A stretch of DNA of 64,000 nt from Paenibacillus lacisoli (GTDB taxonomy: Bacteria > Bacillota > Bacilli > Paenibacillales > Paenibacillaceae). The stretch covers positions 434,001-498,000 of the forward strand of contig NZ_JAUQTB010000001.1 in assembly GCF_030580655.1 (NCBI RefSeq), read 5' to 3'. The position numbers and the translations under genes are program-made. Positions 24,448 to 34,402 of the stretch are shown here, piece after piece. The notes under the pieces are model-generated. The model was not told the origin of the DNA and ran no database searches. It saw only the letters and a program-made list of their open reading frames with translations. Numbering within the stretch: position 1 is the first letter of the stretch; each line of letters starts with the position of its first letter.

Positions 24448-26691
24448 TTAAGGATTGGTGCTGTCGGCCGTATCATCAGTCTGGGTGCTGTCTGTATTAT
24501 CGTTGTTTATGTTATCGTCGCTGGCCTTATCCTTTTTATCAGATTTGCCTTTATCTTTGCCTTTCCCCTTGCCGGCAGGTTCTGCATTATTGCCTTCACC
24601 ATTGTTGGCAGGCTCCTCCGGTTTACCGGTATTTGCATTGCCGGATGTCGGCTGGTCCTCTGGCGGCGTCGCTTCACTTCCGGTATCGGTATTCGTCTGC
24701 GGCAGCTGCGGCTGTTCTACGGTTCCGTTCTTCGCATCGATATAGCGAACCGGATACGTATCAATAAACTGTCCTTCACGGAATACAGAAATCGTACCAT
24801 CCTTGTTCGGACCGAGCAGCAGTGTTACCGGGAAAGTCTGGGTCGATTTGATCGTACGCGTCCCCCACTCCTGGTTATCGCCGCGGGCGTCGGAGTAAGT
24901 AATACGGATCTTGCTGCTTTTGCCTTCCTCAGCTGGGGCTGCCGGCACACTAAGTGTGAATTCCAATGCTTCCGGTGGATAACCGCTGCTCACGGTGAGT
25001 GTAACCTCAGAGCCAGGCTGAACATCTGCGCCTTCATTGTATGGCCACTGCTGGGTAACTTTACCGGCATCAGAGCTATAACTGTACTCTTCCTTGACGT
25101 CCCCAAGCTTGAGACCGGCATCCTTGATGAGCTTCTCTGCCTCGTCACGCGTTTTGCCGATGAGCCCTGGCATACGAACCGACTCTACACCCTTGCTTAC
25201 CACCAGTGTAATATCGGCGTTATCCTTGTCGTATTCCTCGTTAACCCCTGGAGTCTGAGTAATAACAGTACCGGGCTCCTGATCGCTGTATTCATCCTTA
25301 CGGGTGATCCTGCTTTCTTCGATTCCCTGCTCCGTAAGCAGCTGTACTGCTTCTTCGTAAGTTTTCCCTTTTACGTCAATCATGGTGGACAATGGTTTGT
25401 CGATGCTGACAGACAGCTTAACAATCGTCCCTTCCTTGACAGTCGAGTCCGGTTCCTTATCCTGGTCAAAGACGACCCCTGCCGGGACACCTTCCTTATA
25501 CTGCTTCAGCACAGGCTCCCCGACTGTCAGGTTGTATCTGCCCAATTCCATCCTTGCCTGGTCTTCGGTCATGCCGATGACTTTAGGTACTTTAACGTCG
25601 TCAACCTCAAACGCCTGGCTGACATACCAAGCAAGTCCGCCCATAGCGGCAAGAATAAGCAGGATAACCGTAATAATAATGGTATTGCGCTTTTTGTTCG
25701 ATTTACGCTGGCCAGGGCTTGCCGCTCCGACAGCCGCATCAGGCTCTGAGGGATTCTCCTGCTCATTCCCGCGGAAGGCTGCGCCTTGAGGCTCGGGCTT
25801 GATGGCAGGGATGACCCGTGTCTGATCTGCGTCGTCCTCTTCACTGAAATCAATCTTGGGCTCATCCCTGCGCTCCGGCAGAAGACAGGTCTCGAGATCC
25901 ATCAGCATCTCCTCAGCAGATTGATAACGCTCCTGCGGGTTTTTGCGCATGGATTTGAGAATAATATTCTCGACGCTCTGCGGAATCAGCGGATTCACTC
26001 TGCGCGGCTCCTCAAACGGCTCCTGCAGATGCTTGAGAGCTACGCTAATCGGGCTTTCTCCCAAAAACGGGAGCTGGGCAGTCAGCATTTGATAGAGTAC
26101 GATGCCTAATGAATAGAGATCCGACTTCTCACCCGTTGTAATGCCTTTCGCATGCTCAGGAGAAAAATAATGAACCGAGCCGACGACAGAGCCTGTCTGT
26201 GTGATCGTAGTTGACGTTACCGCACGCGCAATTCCGAAATCAGTTACCTTTACCCTGCCGTTGCGTCCAATCAGGATATTATGCGGCTTGATGTCACGGT
26301 GAATAATCTGATGGTGATGGGCATGCTCCAGAGCATCGCAGATCTGCATTGCAATACGGACTGCCTCATCTACCTGCAGCGGGGCTCGCTCCTTGATAAT
26401 CTCATTGAGGTTCTGCCCTTCCACACATTCCATTACGATATAATGGATCTCATCTTCCTGACCTACATCATAGATGCTAACCACGTTCGGATGGGACAAC
26501 GATGCTGCCGACTGGGCTTCCCGCCGGAAACGTCGGATAAATTCCTCATCATGGACAAACTGCTGCCGCAGCACCTTCACTGCAACATTGCGGTTCAACA
26601 GCACATCATGCGCCTTATAGACAAGAGCCATGCCTCCGCCGCCGATACGCTCCAGTATTTCGTAGCGCCCTCCGAGCAGATGTCCGATCAT
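24448..26691 (-). CDS. prkC: PASTA-domain Ser/Thr protein kinase PrkC
   Basis: A 747-residue membrane kinase. The cytoplasmic kinase domain (about 8-270) has the glycine loop GGGGMALVYKA, Lys39 in AVKVLR, HRDIKPHNIL and DFGIAR. A linker of about 70 residues and one membrane helix (about 335-357, TIIITVILLILAAMGGLAW) precede three extracellular PASTA repeats (about 366-560), a further beta domain, and a low-complexity Asn/Asp/Lys-rich tail. PASTA domains bind muropeptides and trigger germination and wall-stress signalling. ATG 26691 overlaps the prpC stop (ATGA), so kinase and phosphatase are coupled. Confidence 0.95.
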   Translation of the reverse strand: MIGHLLGGRYEILERIGGGGMALVYKAHDVLLNRNVAVKVLRQQFVHDEEFIRRFRREAQSAASLSHPNVVSIYDVGQEDEIHYIVMECVEGQNLNEIIKERAPLQVDEAVRIAMQICDALEHAHHHQIIHRDIKPHNILIGRNGRVKVTDFGIARAVTSTTITQTGSVVGSVHYFSPEHAKGITTGEKSDLYSLGIVLYQMLTAQLPFLGESPISVALKHLQEPFEEPRRVNPLIPQSVENIILKSMRKNPQERYQSAEEMLMDLETCLLPERRDEPKIDFSEEDDADQTRVIPAIKPEPQGAAFRGNEQENPSEPDAAVGAASPGQRKSNKKRNTIIITVILLILAAMGGLAWYVSQAFEVDDVKVPKVIGMTEDQARMELGRYNLTVGEPVLKQYKEGVPAGVVFDQDKEPDSTVKEGTIVKLSVSIDKPLSTMIDVKGKTYEEAVQLLTEQGIEESRITRKDEYSDQEPGTVITQTPGVNEEYDKDNADITLVVSKGVESVRMPGLIGKTRDEAEKLIKDAGLKLGDVKEEYSYSSDAGKVTQQWPYNEGADVQPGSEVTLTVSSGYPPEALEFTLSVPAAPAEEGKSSKIRITYSDARGDNQEWGTRTIKSTQTFPVTLLLGPNKDGTISVFREGQFIDTYPVRYIDAKNGTVEQPQLPQTNTDTGSEATPPEDQPTSGNANTGKPEEPANNGEGNNAEPAGKGKGKDKGKSDKKDKASDDNINNDNTDSTQTDDTADSTNP

Positions 26692-27482
26692 GCCTGCCAC
26701 CCCGCTTCATGCCGGGGGTTAGACGGACCGGGAATATCGCCTTCAGGCTGAAGTTCAAACAGGGCAACCGTAATATTGTCATCCCCGCCTGCCAGCAGAG
26801 CCAGATGCAGCAGACGATCGGCCCGTTCCTCAAGCGGCAGGTCCCGCTGGCCGACCACCTGCCCAATCTGCTGGCTGCTGACCAGATCGCTGAGTCCATC
26901 GCTGCACAGCAGCAGCACATCGCCTGGTTCGAGCCCAATCGGGTCAAGATCGACTTTCACCTCAGCATCGGTTCCCAGCGCACGTGTCAGCACATTGCGG
27001 CGGGGATGATTATCTGCTTCTTCTTGACTGATCTGGCCGTTTTTATATAATTCATTGACCAGTGAATGATCTTCGGTTACCTGACGCACCTGATTACCGG
27101 ATACCATATAGGCACGACTGTCGCCGATATGGCCAATAATACCGGAAGCATCATTCAGCAGGACCGCAACGACGGTCGTTCCCATGTTGTAGTACTTCTC
27201 GTCGCGCGAGGCCGTCTGATAGATCACATCATTGGCATGCAAAATAGCGTCGCTGAGCGCAGCCGAAAGAGCCGCGGCCGACAAACCCTGCTCCAGGGTT
27301 GCCAGGTCCTCGGCCATCGTCTCGACAGCGAGGCGGCTGGCGGTATCTCCGGCGACATGTCCGCCCATGCCGTCAGCAACAATTCCCAAAATATATCCCT
27401 GCTCCAGATGGCGGATCCAGGCTGAATCTTCATTCACCGAACGCACGCGTCCGACGTGGCTGACATGAACTGTTTTGATCAA
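26688..27482 (-). CDS. prpC: PP2C-type protein phosphatase PrpC
   Basis: A 264-residue Mg/Mn-dependent phosphatase that reverses phosphorylation by PrkC. Metal-binding motifs are RSVNEDS near residue 15, ADGMGGH (about 36-42), GHIGDSRAY (about 115-123), LCSDGLSD (about 192-199) and GGDDNITV (about 231-238). The start is TTG 27482, seven to eight bases after GAGGTGA; it lies seven bases after the rlmN stop. Confidence 0.94.
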   Translation of the reverse strand: MIKTVHVSHVGRVRSVNEDSAWIRHLEQGYILGIVADGMGGHVAGDTASRLAVETMAEDLATLEQGLSAAALSAALSDAILHANDVIYQTASRDEKYYNMGTTVVAVLLNDASGIIGHIGDSRAYMVSGNQVRQVTEDHSLVNELYKNGQISQEEADNHPRRNVLTRALGTDAEVKVDLDPIGLEPGDVLLLCSDGLSDLVSSQQIGQVVGQRDLPLEERADRLLHLALLAGGDDNITVALFELQPEGDIPGPSNPRHEAGWQA

Positions 27483-27489
27483 AACGTTC

Positions 27490-28530
27490 TCACCTCAACT
27501 CCATATGCTTGGCGCGCAGCTGACCGCATGCGGCTGCAATATCATGACCCTGCTCACGGCGAATCGTGACGTTGACTCCCTGCTCGGCCAGAATGCGCTG
27601 GAACTGGAAAATATCCTTACGCGATGTTCTGACGTATTTGCGTTCAGGCACATGGTTGACAGGAATCAGATTGACATGGCACAGCATGTCCTTCAATACA
27701 CTCGCAAGCTCGGCCGCATGTTCAGCCTGGTCGTTGACTCCGCCGATCAGCGCGTACTCGAAAGTAATACGGCGGCCGGTTTTGGCCAGATAATAACGGA
27801 GGGATTCCATAACATCATCAAACGGAAAGCGGCGGTTCACCGGCATTAGCTTGGAGCGAAGCTTATCGTTCGGTGCATGGATGGAGATCGCCAGGTTGAT
27901 CTGCGTGTCTTCGTCCGCAAACTTGTAAATGTTCGGTACAATACCGCTGGTAGATACAGTGATATGACGCTGGCCGATATTCAGGCCCTTCTCATGGATC
28001 ATCGTGCGCAGGAACTTCATGGTCGCTTCGTAGTTTTCAAAAGGTTCACCCGAACCCATGATCACAATACTGCTCACACGCTCTCCCGTAGCATCGAGAA
28101 TCTTCTGCGCCTGCACCACTTGGGCTGTAATCTCACCAGCTGTCAGGTTACGCTTCAGCCCGCCCAGCGTGGAAGCACAGAAGGTGCAGCCGATCCGGCA
28201 TCCGACCTGTGTTGTCACACAGATGCTGTTGCCATAGCTATGCTTCATAATAACGGTCTCAATCGCATGGTCATCATGCAGGCCGAACAGGAACTTGACC
28301 GTTCCGTCCTTCGACTCCAGCTTGGTGATTTCAGTCAATGTCACGAACTGGAACTGATCCTCCAGCTTCTGGCGAAGCCCTTTCGGAAGATTGCTCATCT
28401 CATGAAAATCGTTGACCCGCTTCACATACAGCCAGTCAAAAATCTGACCGCCGCGGAAGGCCGGCTCACCGTTCTCTTGTGCCCATTCCTGAAGTTCCTC
28501 CAGGGTGTAATCGTATATAAAAGGTTTCAT
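27490..28530 (-). CDS. rlmN: Dual-specificity 23S rRNA/tRNA methyltransferase RlmN
   Basis: A 346-residue radical-SAM enzyme that makes 2-methyladenosine at A2503 of 23S rRNA and A37 of some tRNAs. The 4Fe-4S ligands are Cys-x3-Cys-x2-Cys in [10 protein letters not shown] (about 111-120), the [10 protein letters not shown] motif binds SAM, and two further catalytic cysteines are those at about 98 (VCxTQ is ICVTTQ) and near 335 (AAACGQLR). It is the first gene of the rlmN-prpC-prkC-rsgA-rpe unit. Confidence 0.95.
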   Translation of the reverse strand: MKPFIYDYTLEELQEWAQENGEPAFRGGQIFDWLYVKRVNDFHEMSNLPKGLRQKLEDQFQFVTLTEITKLESKDGTVKFLFGLHDDHAIETVIMKHSYGNSICVTTQVGCRIGCTFCASTLGGLKRNLTAGEITAQVVQAQKILDATGERVSSIVIMGSGEPFENYEATMKFLRTMIHEKGLNIGQRHITVSTSGIVPNIYKFADEDTQINLAISIHAPNDKLRSKLMPVNRRFPFDDVMESLRYYLAKTGRRITFEYALIGGVNDQAEHAAELASVLKDMLCHVNLIPVNHVPERKYVRTSRKDIFQFQRILAEQGVNVTIRREQGHDIAAACGQLRAKHMELR

Positions 28531-28664
28531 GTTTGTATTCGCACCTATTCTTTCTTCCGCACAGGCGGATTCGTAATCAGCGTCCAGAAGCTGCTCTGTG
28601 AATCTCAGGATTCAAAACCATATCAGCAGGACCGCTCACATTATATTCTTTTCTCATTCTTCCT

Positions 28665-28693
28665 ATTTTAGCACAAATGAAAAGACAGGTAAA
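28665..28693 (-). promoter_or_regulatory. Probable promoter of the rlmN operon
   Basis: On the minus strand TTTACC (28693-28688) and TAAAAT (28670-28665) are separated by 17 bases. It lies about 135 bases before the rlmN start, after the terminator of the preceding operon. Confidence 0.55.
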
Positions 28694-28747
28694 AAAACTT
28701 TCATCCGGTTTCAAGGCCTAACGGTCTGCTTAATGCATCAAACACAT

Positions 28748-28782
28748 GAAAAACCGCCGGAATCAGCAGATGCCGGCGGTTT
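28748..28782 (-). terminator. Terminator of the coaBC-priA-def-fmt-rsmB unit
   Basis: A 10-bp perfect stem (aaaccgccgg / ccggcggttt) followed on the minus strand by TTTTT, 23 bases after the rsmB stop. Confidence 0.88.
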
Positions 28783-28805
28783 GAAGAATCATCCGTACTA
28801 TAGGG

Positions 28806-30203
28806 CTAGTCCTCACGCCGGCGCAGCCGGGCAATGTAAAAGCCGTCGCTGTGATAGTCCTGCGGCAGAATCTGCAAGCCTGCGTCTGCTGGCCATAAGT
28901 CCGCAGCGCCGGACGATCGTTCTTCTGCAGCAGGCTCGGCCCAGCTGAATTCGGGGTGGGCTGCAAGGAAGCGATCCACCTGCCCCGCATTCTCGTTTTG
29001 TTCAATCGTGCAGGTGCTGTATACCAGCACCCCCCCCGGCTTAACCAGTGAAGCAGCCGTCTCCAGCAGTTCCTTCTGCAGGTCTGCGATTTCTTCCACA
29101 TCTTCCGGCCGCTTGCTCCAGCGCAGATCCGGCTTGCGCCGGATGACACCGAAGCCGGAGCACGGCGCGTCCAGCAAAATGCGGTCAAAGGTTCCGGGAC
29201 GGTACACTTCATTCAGCTTCAGGGCATCTTCGCAGATCACCTCGATGCTGTCAAGACCCAGGCGTTCAGCCTGGTCCTCGATCAGCTTCTGCTTGTGAGG
29301 ATGTACATCGTTCGCCACAATGTGACCCTGATCCTGCATCAGTTCTGCCATATGCGTCGTCTTGCCCCCAGGGGCAGCGCAGCAGTCCAGCACTTCCATG
29401 CCCGGCTGTGGCGCTACCGCCCGTGCAACGAGCATGGAGCTCTCGTCCTGGATTGAAATAATTCCGTCCCGATACCATGACGTAAGGGCCATGTTGCCTG
29501 CACCGCGGACGATCAATCCGTCCGGACTCAGCGGTGAAGGCTCCACCTGCAGGCCTTCGGCAGCCATCTCTTCCAGCAGCTTCTTCCGGGTATACATCGT
29601 TGTGTTCACCCGCACACTGACGGAGGGAGGTTCATTGTTGGCCCGACAGATCGCTTCAGCGGTCGCTTCGCCGAACTGCGCAATCCAGCGCTTGACCAGC
29701 CAGCGCGGGTGCGAATGCTCCAGGCTGATCCTTTCAGCCGGCTTCAAATTGTCCGGAATTTGAAGCAGCTCAGGCTGGCGTAACATGCTGCGGAGCACAC
29801 CATTAACCATGCCGGAGATCCCCTGATGGCCGCGCCTCTTGGCCAGGCTGACTGCCTCGCTGACAACCGCATGGTCCGGAATCCGGTCGAGATAGACAAG
29901 CTGGTAAACACTCATCCGCAGCAAACAGCGAACCCAGGCCTCCAGCTTGTCCATGCCTTTGGCTACGAATTTGGCGGCAAAGTAATCCAGCGTATTGCGG
30001 CGTGCGACAGTCCCGTAGACGAGTTCTGTCGCCAGGCCTGCATCACTGGGAGCTAAACCGCTCTGTTGCAATTTCCGGTTCAGCTCCAGGTTGCTGTAAG
30101 CACCTTCCTGCTCCACGGCAACCAGCACATCGAGCGCCACTTCACGCGCTGTCGGCATCCGGTCCCTGGTATTCCCTTTATGTCTACCCTGTGTCCCGCT
30201 CAA
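28806..30203 (-). CDS. rsmB: 16S rRNA (cytosine-967-C5) methyltransferase RsmB
   Basis: A 465-residue protein with an N-terminal NusB-like domain (about 15-150) and a C-terminal Rossmann methyltransferase. SAM binding is CCAAPGGKTTHMAEL (about 268-282), and the two catalytic cysteines lie in DAPCSGFG and STCTIEQNEN. It methylates C967 of 16S rRNA. The start is uncertain: TTG 30203 overlaps the fmt stop as TTGA and implies coupling, while ATG 30158 also fits. No pseudouridine or other fused domain is present. Confidence 0.92.
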   Translation of the reverse strand: MSGTQGRHKGNTRDRMPTAREVALDVLVAVEQEGAYSNLELNRKLQQSGLAPSDAGLATELVYGTVARRNTLDYFAAKFVAKGMDKLEAWVRCLLRMSVYQLVYLDRIPDHAVVSEAVSLAKRRGHQGISGMVNGVLRSMLRQPELLQIPDNLKPAERISLEHSHPRWLVKRWIAQFGEATAEAICRANNEPPSVSVRVNTTMYTRKKLLEEMAAEGLQVEPSPLSPDGLIVRGAGNMALTSWYRDGIISIQDESSMLVARAVAPQPGMEVLDCCAAPGGKTTHMAELMQDQGHIVANDVHPHKQKLIEDQAERLGLDSIEVICEDALKLNEVYRPGTFDRILLDAPCSGFGVIRRKPDLRWSKRPEDVEEIADLQKELLETAASLVKPGGVLVYSTCTIEQNENAGQVDRFLAAHPEFSWAEPAAEERSSGAADLWPADAGLQILPQDYHSDGFYIARLRRRED

Positions 30204-31144
30204 GACAGCACCGTCCCCGGCTTCAGGCTGCCGCCGCGGGCGAACTGGGCTGCTTCCATTGCTTTCTTGCCTGCCGGCTGCACCTGAGTCAGCCATAGAG
30301 AGCCGTCACCGGTTGCCACTTCGATGCCATCACTGCCCAGCTGCAGTACGGTGCCCGGAGCGGCCTGGGAAGAAGAACCTCCCTGCACGGACAACGGGTC
30401 ACGGGCTGCCCATACTTTAAATACCTGCTCGTCCCACAAAGTAAAAGCCCCTGAATAAGGCACCAGCCCCCGGATCTGATTGTAGATCTCCTCTGAAGCG
30501 CTGGTCCAGTCAAGTTTCTCGTCTTCCCGTTTCAGATTTGGAGCATAGGTGGCCTCTTCCTCCTGCTGCGGGATTCGCTTGGCTGAGCCTTCCAGAATGC
30601 GGGGCAGCTCTTGACGGAGCAGCTCCGCGCCCGCAAGACTCAGCTTCTCGAACATCGTGCCGGAAGTATCCTCCCGCTCGATCGGTACTTCGACCTTCTC
30701 GATCGTGTCCCCGGTGTCCAGGCCTTCCGCCATATACATCAGCGTCACGCCCGTGACCTTCTCGCCGTTAATAATCGAGCGCTGAATCGGCGCACCGCCG
30801 CGATATTTCGGCAGCAGTGAACCGTGCACATTCAGACAGCCGTATTGCGGCAGATCCAGCACGGCCTTAGGCAGGATTTGTCCGTAAGCAGCGGTTACAA
30901 TCAGATCGGGCTGCAGCGCTGCAACCTCCTCAACGGATTCCGGGTTGCGCAGACGCAAGGGCTGCAGCACGGGAAGACCGTGTTTTTCAGCAGCTATCTT
31001 TACCGGAGACGGGGTCAGCACCTTTTTGCGGCCAACCGGTTTATCCGGCTGGGTGATGACCGCTGTGATGTTGTAGCCTTCCTTGAGAAGCATTTCGAGC
31101 GAAGGCACGGCAAAGGCCGGTGTTCCCATAAATATAATGTTCAT
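30200..31144 (-). CDS. fmt: Methionyl-tRNA formyltransferase
   Basis: A 314-residue enzyme that formylates initiator Met-tRNA with 10-formyl-THF. The catalytic Asn-His-Asp set is seen in CLNVHGSLLPKYRGGAPIQ and the Asp in LDTGD; the SLLPxYRGxAPI signature is exact. The C-terminal OB domain begins about residue 205. ATG 31144 is chosen because AGGGGG lies nine bases upstream. It is nearly contiguous with def (five bases after the def stop), the standard def-fmt pair. Confidence 0.95.
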   Translation of the reverse strand: MNIIFMGTPAFAVPSLEMLLKEGYNITAVITQPDKPVGRKKVLTPSPVKIAAEKHGLPVLQPLRLRNPESVEEVAALQPDLIVTAAYGQILPKAVLDLPQYGCLNVHGSLLPKYRGGAPIQRSIINGEKVTGVTLMYMAEGLDTGDTIEKVEVPIEREDTSGTMFEKLSLAGAELLRQELPRILEGSAKRIPQQEEEATYAPNLKREDEKLDWTSASEEIYNQIRGLVPYSGAFTLWDEQVFKVWAARDPLSVQGGSSSQAAPGTVLQLGSDGIEVATGDGSLWLTQVQPAGKKAMEAAQFARGGSLKPGTVLS

Positions 31145-31149
31145 GGACA

Positions 31150-31647
31150 TTACCCCCTGTTCTGGCGGTTCGGTCCTGGCTGGCTTGGTTGAACGTCGTA
31201 CACTTTATCGGCAATATCGGTAAACAGGACACCATCCAGATGGTCGATCTCGTGCTGGAATGCGCGCGCCAGCAAACCCGTGCCGGTAATCCGCACAGGC
31301 TCGCCCTCACGGTTCAGGCCTTCCACGGTTACTTTCTCAGCACGGCGCACATCACCGTTCAGACCCGGAATACTCAGGCAGCCTTCCGGCCCGAACTGCT
31401 CGCCTTCACGTTCCACGATGACCGGGTTAATCATTTTGATCAGCCCCTGCTCATCGCCTGCATCGACGACAATCAGACGCTTGAGGATGCCAACCTGCGG
31501 AGCGGCAAGACCAACGCCCTCTGCGTCATACATCGTGTCAGCCATATCATCCAGCAGCTTCTGGACATTTGGTGTAACTTTGGTTACTTCCTTGGCTTTC
31601 TTGTGTAATACTTCATCCGGTTCTTTAACGATAATACGAATAGACAT
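31150..31647 (-). CDS. def: Peptide deformylase
   Basis: A 165-residue type 1 metalloenzyme that removes the N-formyl group from nascent proteins. All three family motifs are intact: GVGLAAPQ (about 44-51), EGCLSIPG (metal Cys at about 90) and HEIDH (about 132-136, two His ligands and the catalytic Glu). The last 20 residues are a flexible Pro/Gln tail. It precedes fmt in the same transcript. Confidence 0.96.
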   Translation of the reverse strand: MSIRIIVKEPDEVLHKKAKEVTKVTPNVQKLLDDMADTMYDAEGVGLAAPQVGILKRLIVVDAGDEQGLIKMINPVIVEREGEQFGPEGCLSIPGLNGDVRRAEKVTVEGLNREGEPVRITGTGLLARAFQHEIDHLDGVLFTDIADKVYDVQPSQPGPNRQNRG

Positions 31648-31873
31648 CAGAACACCATCCCTCTATGTTATAAAGCTTGCTCATTGTGCGCGAACGAGTA
31701 TACGAGCTTCAGAACCCCATCAGACCAATGAATCTCTGCCTCACAGGCTCCTCGCTGTATACCGCTGATGATAATCACGCAAATAGTTCGGCTTATGATT
31801 ACTCTAGATTATGACCGGACTCTTTGTACCTATACCCGGCGGCCGGGCAAAGAATGTCATCCTGCAGAATCGG

Positions 31874-34402
31874 TTACATAAGCATCTGCGGATCCACGTC
31901 CAGACTGATCAGAAGCTTCTGATTCTGGACGGCATCCGCCATGTCATCGGCCACTTCGCGTGCGAGCCCGATGACGTCAATATTCCCACGCCATTTTATC
32001 ATACATTGAAATCGGTATCTATTTTTAATCTTCGGCATAGGTGATGCCACAGGTCCCAGAACATCCATAACATCGCCTGTAAATTTATCCAGACTCCCGA
32101 ACCAGCCGCGTTGTCTGGCCTTGCCTTCCAGATTCGCTGTATAGTTCTCGGCCAGGCGCACCAGCAACGGCAGCTGTTCATGGGTGAAGGTAACCAGGAT
32201 CAGTCTGCAGTATGGCGGATAGTGCAGTACACGCCGGTGCTTCAGTTCTTCCCGCACAAAGGATAAATAATCATGACGGCTTGCATGAATAACCGAGTAA
32301 TGATCCGGCGTGTAGGACTGGACGAACACTTCCCCTGGCAGCTGGTGCCGTCCTGCACGCCCGGCGACCTGTGTCAGCAGCTGGAAGGTTTTCTCGGCAG
32401 CCCGGAAGTCCGGCAGATTCAGAGCCGAATCGGCTGTGATCACGCCAACGAGCGTCACATCAGGAAAATCAAGACCTTTAGCTACCATCTGGGTTCCAAG
32501 CAGAACATCGGCTTTTTTGTCCCGGAACTGCTTCAGCAGCTTCTCATGGGAGCCCTTCTCGGTCGTGGTATCAACATCCATCCTAATAACCCGGATACCC
32601 GGAAAAAGTTTCGCCAGCTCTTCCTCCACCCGCTGTGTACCTGTACCGAAATACCGGATATGCTCACTGCCGCACTCGGGGCATGTCTCCGGGACTCCTT
32701 CCGAATAACCGCAGTAATGGCATCTCATATTGTTGGACCGCTGATGATAAGTCAGCGAAATATCACAGTTCGGGCATGTCGACACGTAACCGCAGCTCCG
32801 GCACATGACAAACGTCGAATACCCTCTGCGATTGAGCAGCAGGACGATCTGTTCCCCCTTCTCTAGACGAGCTGCAATCCCCTGATGAAGGTCACGGCTG
32901 AACATGGAGCGGTTGTTGCCGCGCAGCTCGTTGCGCATATCCACGATATGCACTTCGGGAAGCTTATTGCCGAGGGCACGATGATGCATCTCGAGCAGAA
33001 GCGGTGCGAACTCATCGTTGCTCTGCGAACGGGCAGCATGATAGCTCTCCAGCGAAGGCGTAGCCGACCCCAGAATAACCACTGCACCGTGCTGATCGGC
33101 ACGCTTAACTGCCACATCACGCGCATGGTATTTAGGCGTCTCTTCCTGTTTGTAGGAGGTTTCGTGCTCTTCATCGATAATGATCAGGCCTATGGATTTA
33201 AAGGGGGCGAATACCCCCGAACGCGCACCGATCGCCACCTTGACACGGCCTTCACGGATTTTGCGCCATTCGTCATACCGCTCACCGGCCGACAGCCGGC
33301 TGTGCATCACGGCAACCTGATCTCCAAAGCGGCCTTTGAAGCGCTCTACCATTTGGGGAGTCAGCGAGATCTCAGGAACCAGCACTATGGCCTGCCGGTC
33401 CTGTTCAATACAGCGCTGGATCGTCTGAAGGTAAATCTCCGTCTTGCCGCTGCCTGTTACACCATGAAGCAGGAAGACGCCATGGGTACGCTCGTCCAGC
33501 TGGCCGACTACCCGCTCATAGACGTGCTGCTGCTCGTGGGTAAGCGGCAGCGGAGCCGTCGGTTTAAAATCCCTTCCGCGGTAAGGGTCTCGGAATACTT
33601 CCACATCATCGATGGTTACCAGGCCCTTGTCCTCCAGCGACTTCACGGTAGCCGCAGATACCTGCAGGCCGGAGAGAACCTCCTTCATGGCGACCGGCAG
33701 CATGGGACTCAGCTCCAGCAGCCAGGCCAGAACCTCCCGCTGACGCTGGGCTTTGGCAGGGAAGGCGGCAAGCGCCGCCTCTGCCTCCTCCACGCTGACT
33801 GCAAGATCTACTGCCTTCAGCGTTTTTTTCTGGAGCTTGTCCTTGATATATTGACTCTCCTGCAGTACGCCACGGCGCAGCAGTGATTTAATCATCTCTG
33901 CCTGTTCGGGAAAACGGCGGCTCAGCTGTCCGAGCGGAACCTGGGTCCGGCTCTGCACGAACAAGACAATCTCACGTTCGGAATCATCCTCCATCCCGGT
34001 ATCTGCCAGGAGTAAGCCGTCCTGCGCAGCTTGTGATTCTGTATCAGAGACTGATATATAGCGCTCTGCTTTACCTTTCAGCGCGGTGGGGATCATCGCC
34101 TGCAGGGCCATGATCTCACCGCATGCATACCGCTCACGCATCCAGCCGGCGAGTTCTACCAAATCCGGCGGCAGCGGGGGTACCAGGTCGAGCAGCTCCT
34201 GGATAGGCTTCAGCTTGAAGCGTCCCGGTTCCTGCCGCTCATGCAGCGAGGTGACGAACCCCTGAACCGTTCGGTGTCCGAAAGGCACTCCCACACGGCT
34301 GCCGACCTCAATCCAGCGCCTCATTTCAGCAGGTATCAAATAATCAAAGGTCCGGTCCGTACTTTTGGCAGGTACGTCCACAATCACCTTAGCAATTTCC
34401 AT
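31874..34402 (-). CDS. priA: Primosomal protein N' (PriA helicase)
   Basis: An 842-residue PriA. The N-terminal 3'-DNA-binding and winged-helix domains (about 1-210) precede helicase motifs: GVTGSGKTEIYL (Walker A), DEEH (motif II) and LGSATPSLES (motif III). Between the helicase lobes the zinc region has eight cysteines (CRSCG, CPNC, CHYCG and CPECG). PriA restarts collapsed forks by loading DnaB through other primosome proteins. Its ATG shares a base with the coaBC stop (TAATG), so the genes are coupled. A gap of 226 bp separates it from def. Confidence 0.96.
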   Translation of the reverse strand: MEIAKVIVDVPAKSTDRTFDYLIPAEMRRWIEVGSRVGVPFGHRTVQGFVTSLHERQEPGRFKLKPIQELLDLVPPLPPDLVELAGWMRERYACGEIMALQAMIPTALKGKAERYISVSDTESQAAQDGLLLADTGMEDDSEREIVLFVQSRTQVPLGQLSRRFPEQAEMIKSLLRRGVLQESQYIKDKLQKKTLKAVDLAVSVEEAEAALAAFPAKAQRQREVLAWLLELSPMLPVAMKEVLSGLQVSAATVKSLEDKGLVTIDDVEVFRDPYRGRDFKPTAPLPLTHEQQHVYERVVGQLDERTHGVFLLHGVTGSGKTEIYLQTIQRCIEQDRQAIVLVPEISLTPQMVERFKGRFGDQVAVMHSRLSAGERYDEWRKIREGRVKVAIGARSGVFAPFKSIGLIIIDEEHETSYKQEETPKYHARDVAVKRADQHGAVVILGSATPSLESYHAARSQSNDEFAPLLLEMHHRALGNKLPEVHIVDMRNELRGNNRSMFSRDLHQGIAARLEKGEQIVLLLNRRGYSTFVMCRSCGYVSTCPNCDISLTYHQRSNNMRCHYCGYSEGVPETCPECGSEHIRYFGTGTQRVEEELAKLFPGIRVIRMDVDTTTEKGSHEKLLKQFRDKKADVLLGTQMVAKGLDFPDVTLVGVITADSALNLPDFRAAEKTFQLLTQVAGRAGRHQLPGEVFVQSYTPDHYSVIHASRHDYLSFVREELKHRRVLHYPPYCRLILVTFTHEQLPLLVRLAENYTANLEGKARQRGWFGSLDKFTGDVMDVLGPVASPMPKIKNRYRFQCMIKWRGNIDVIGLAREVADDMADAVQNQKLLISLDVDPQMLM

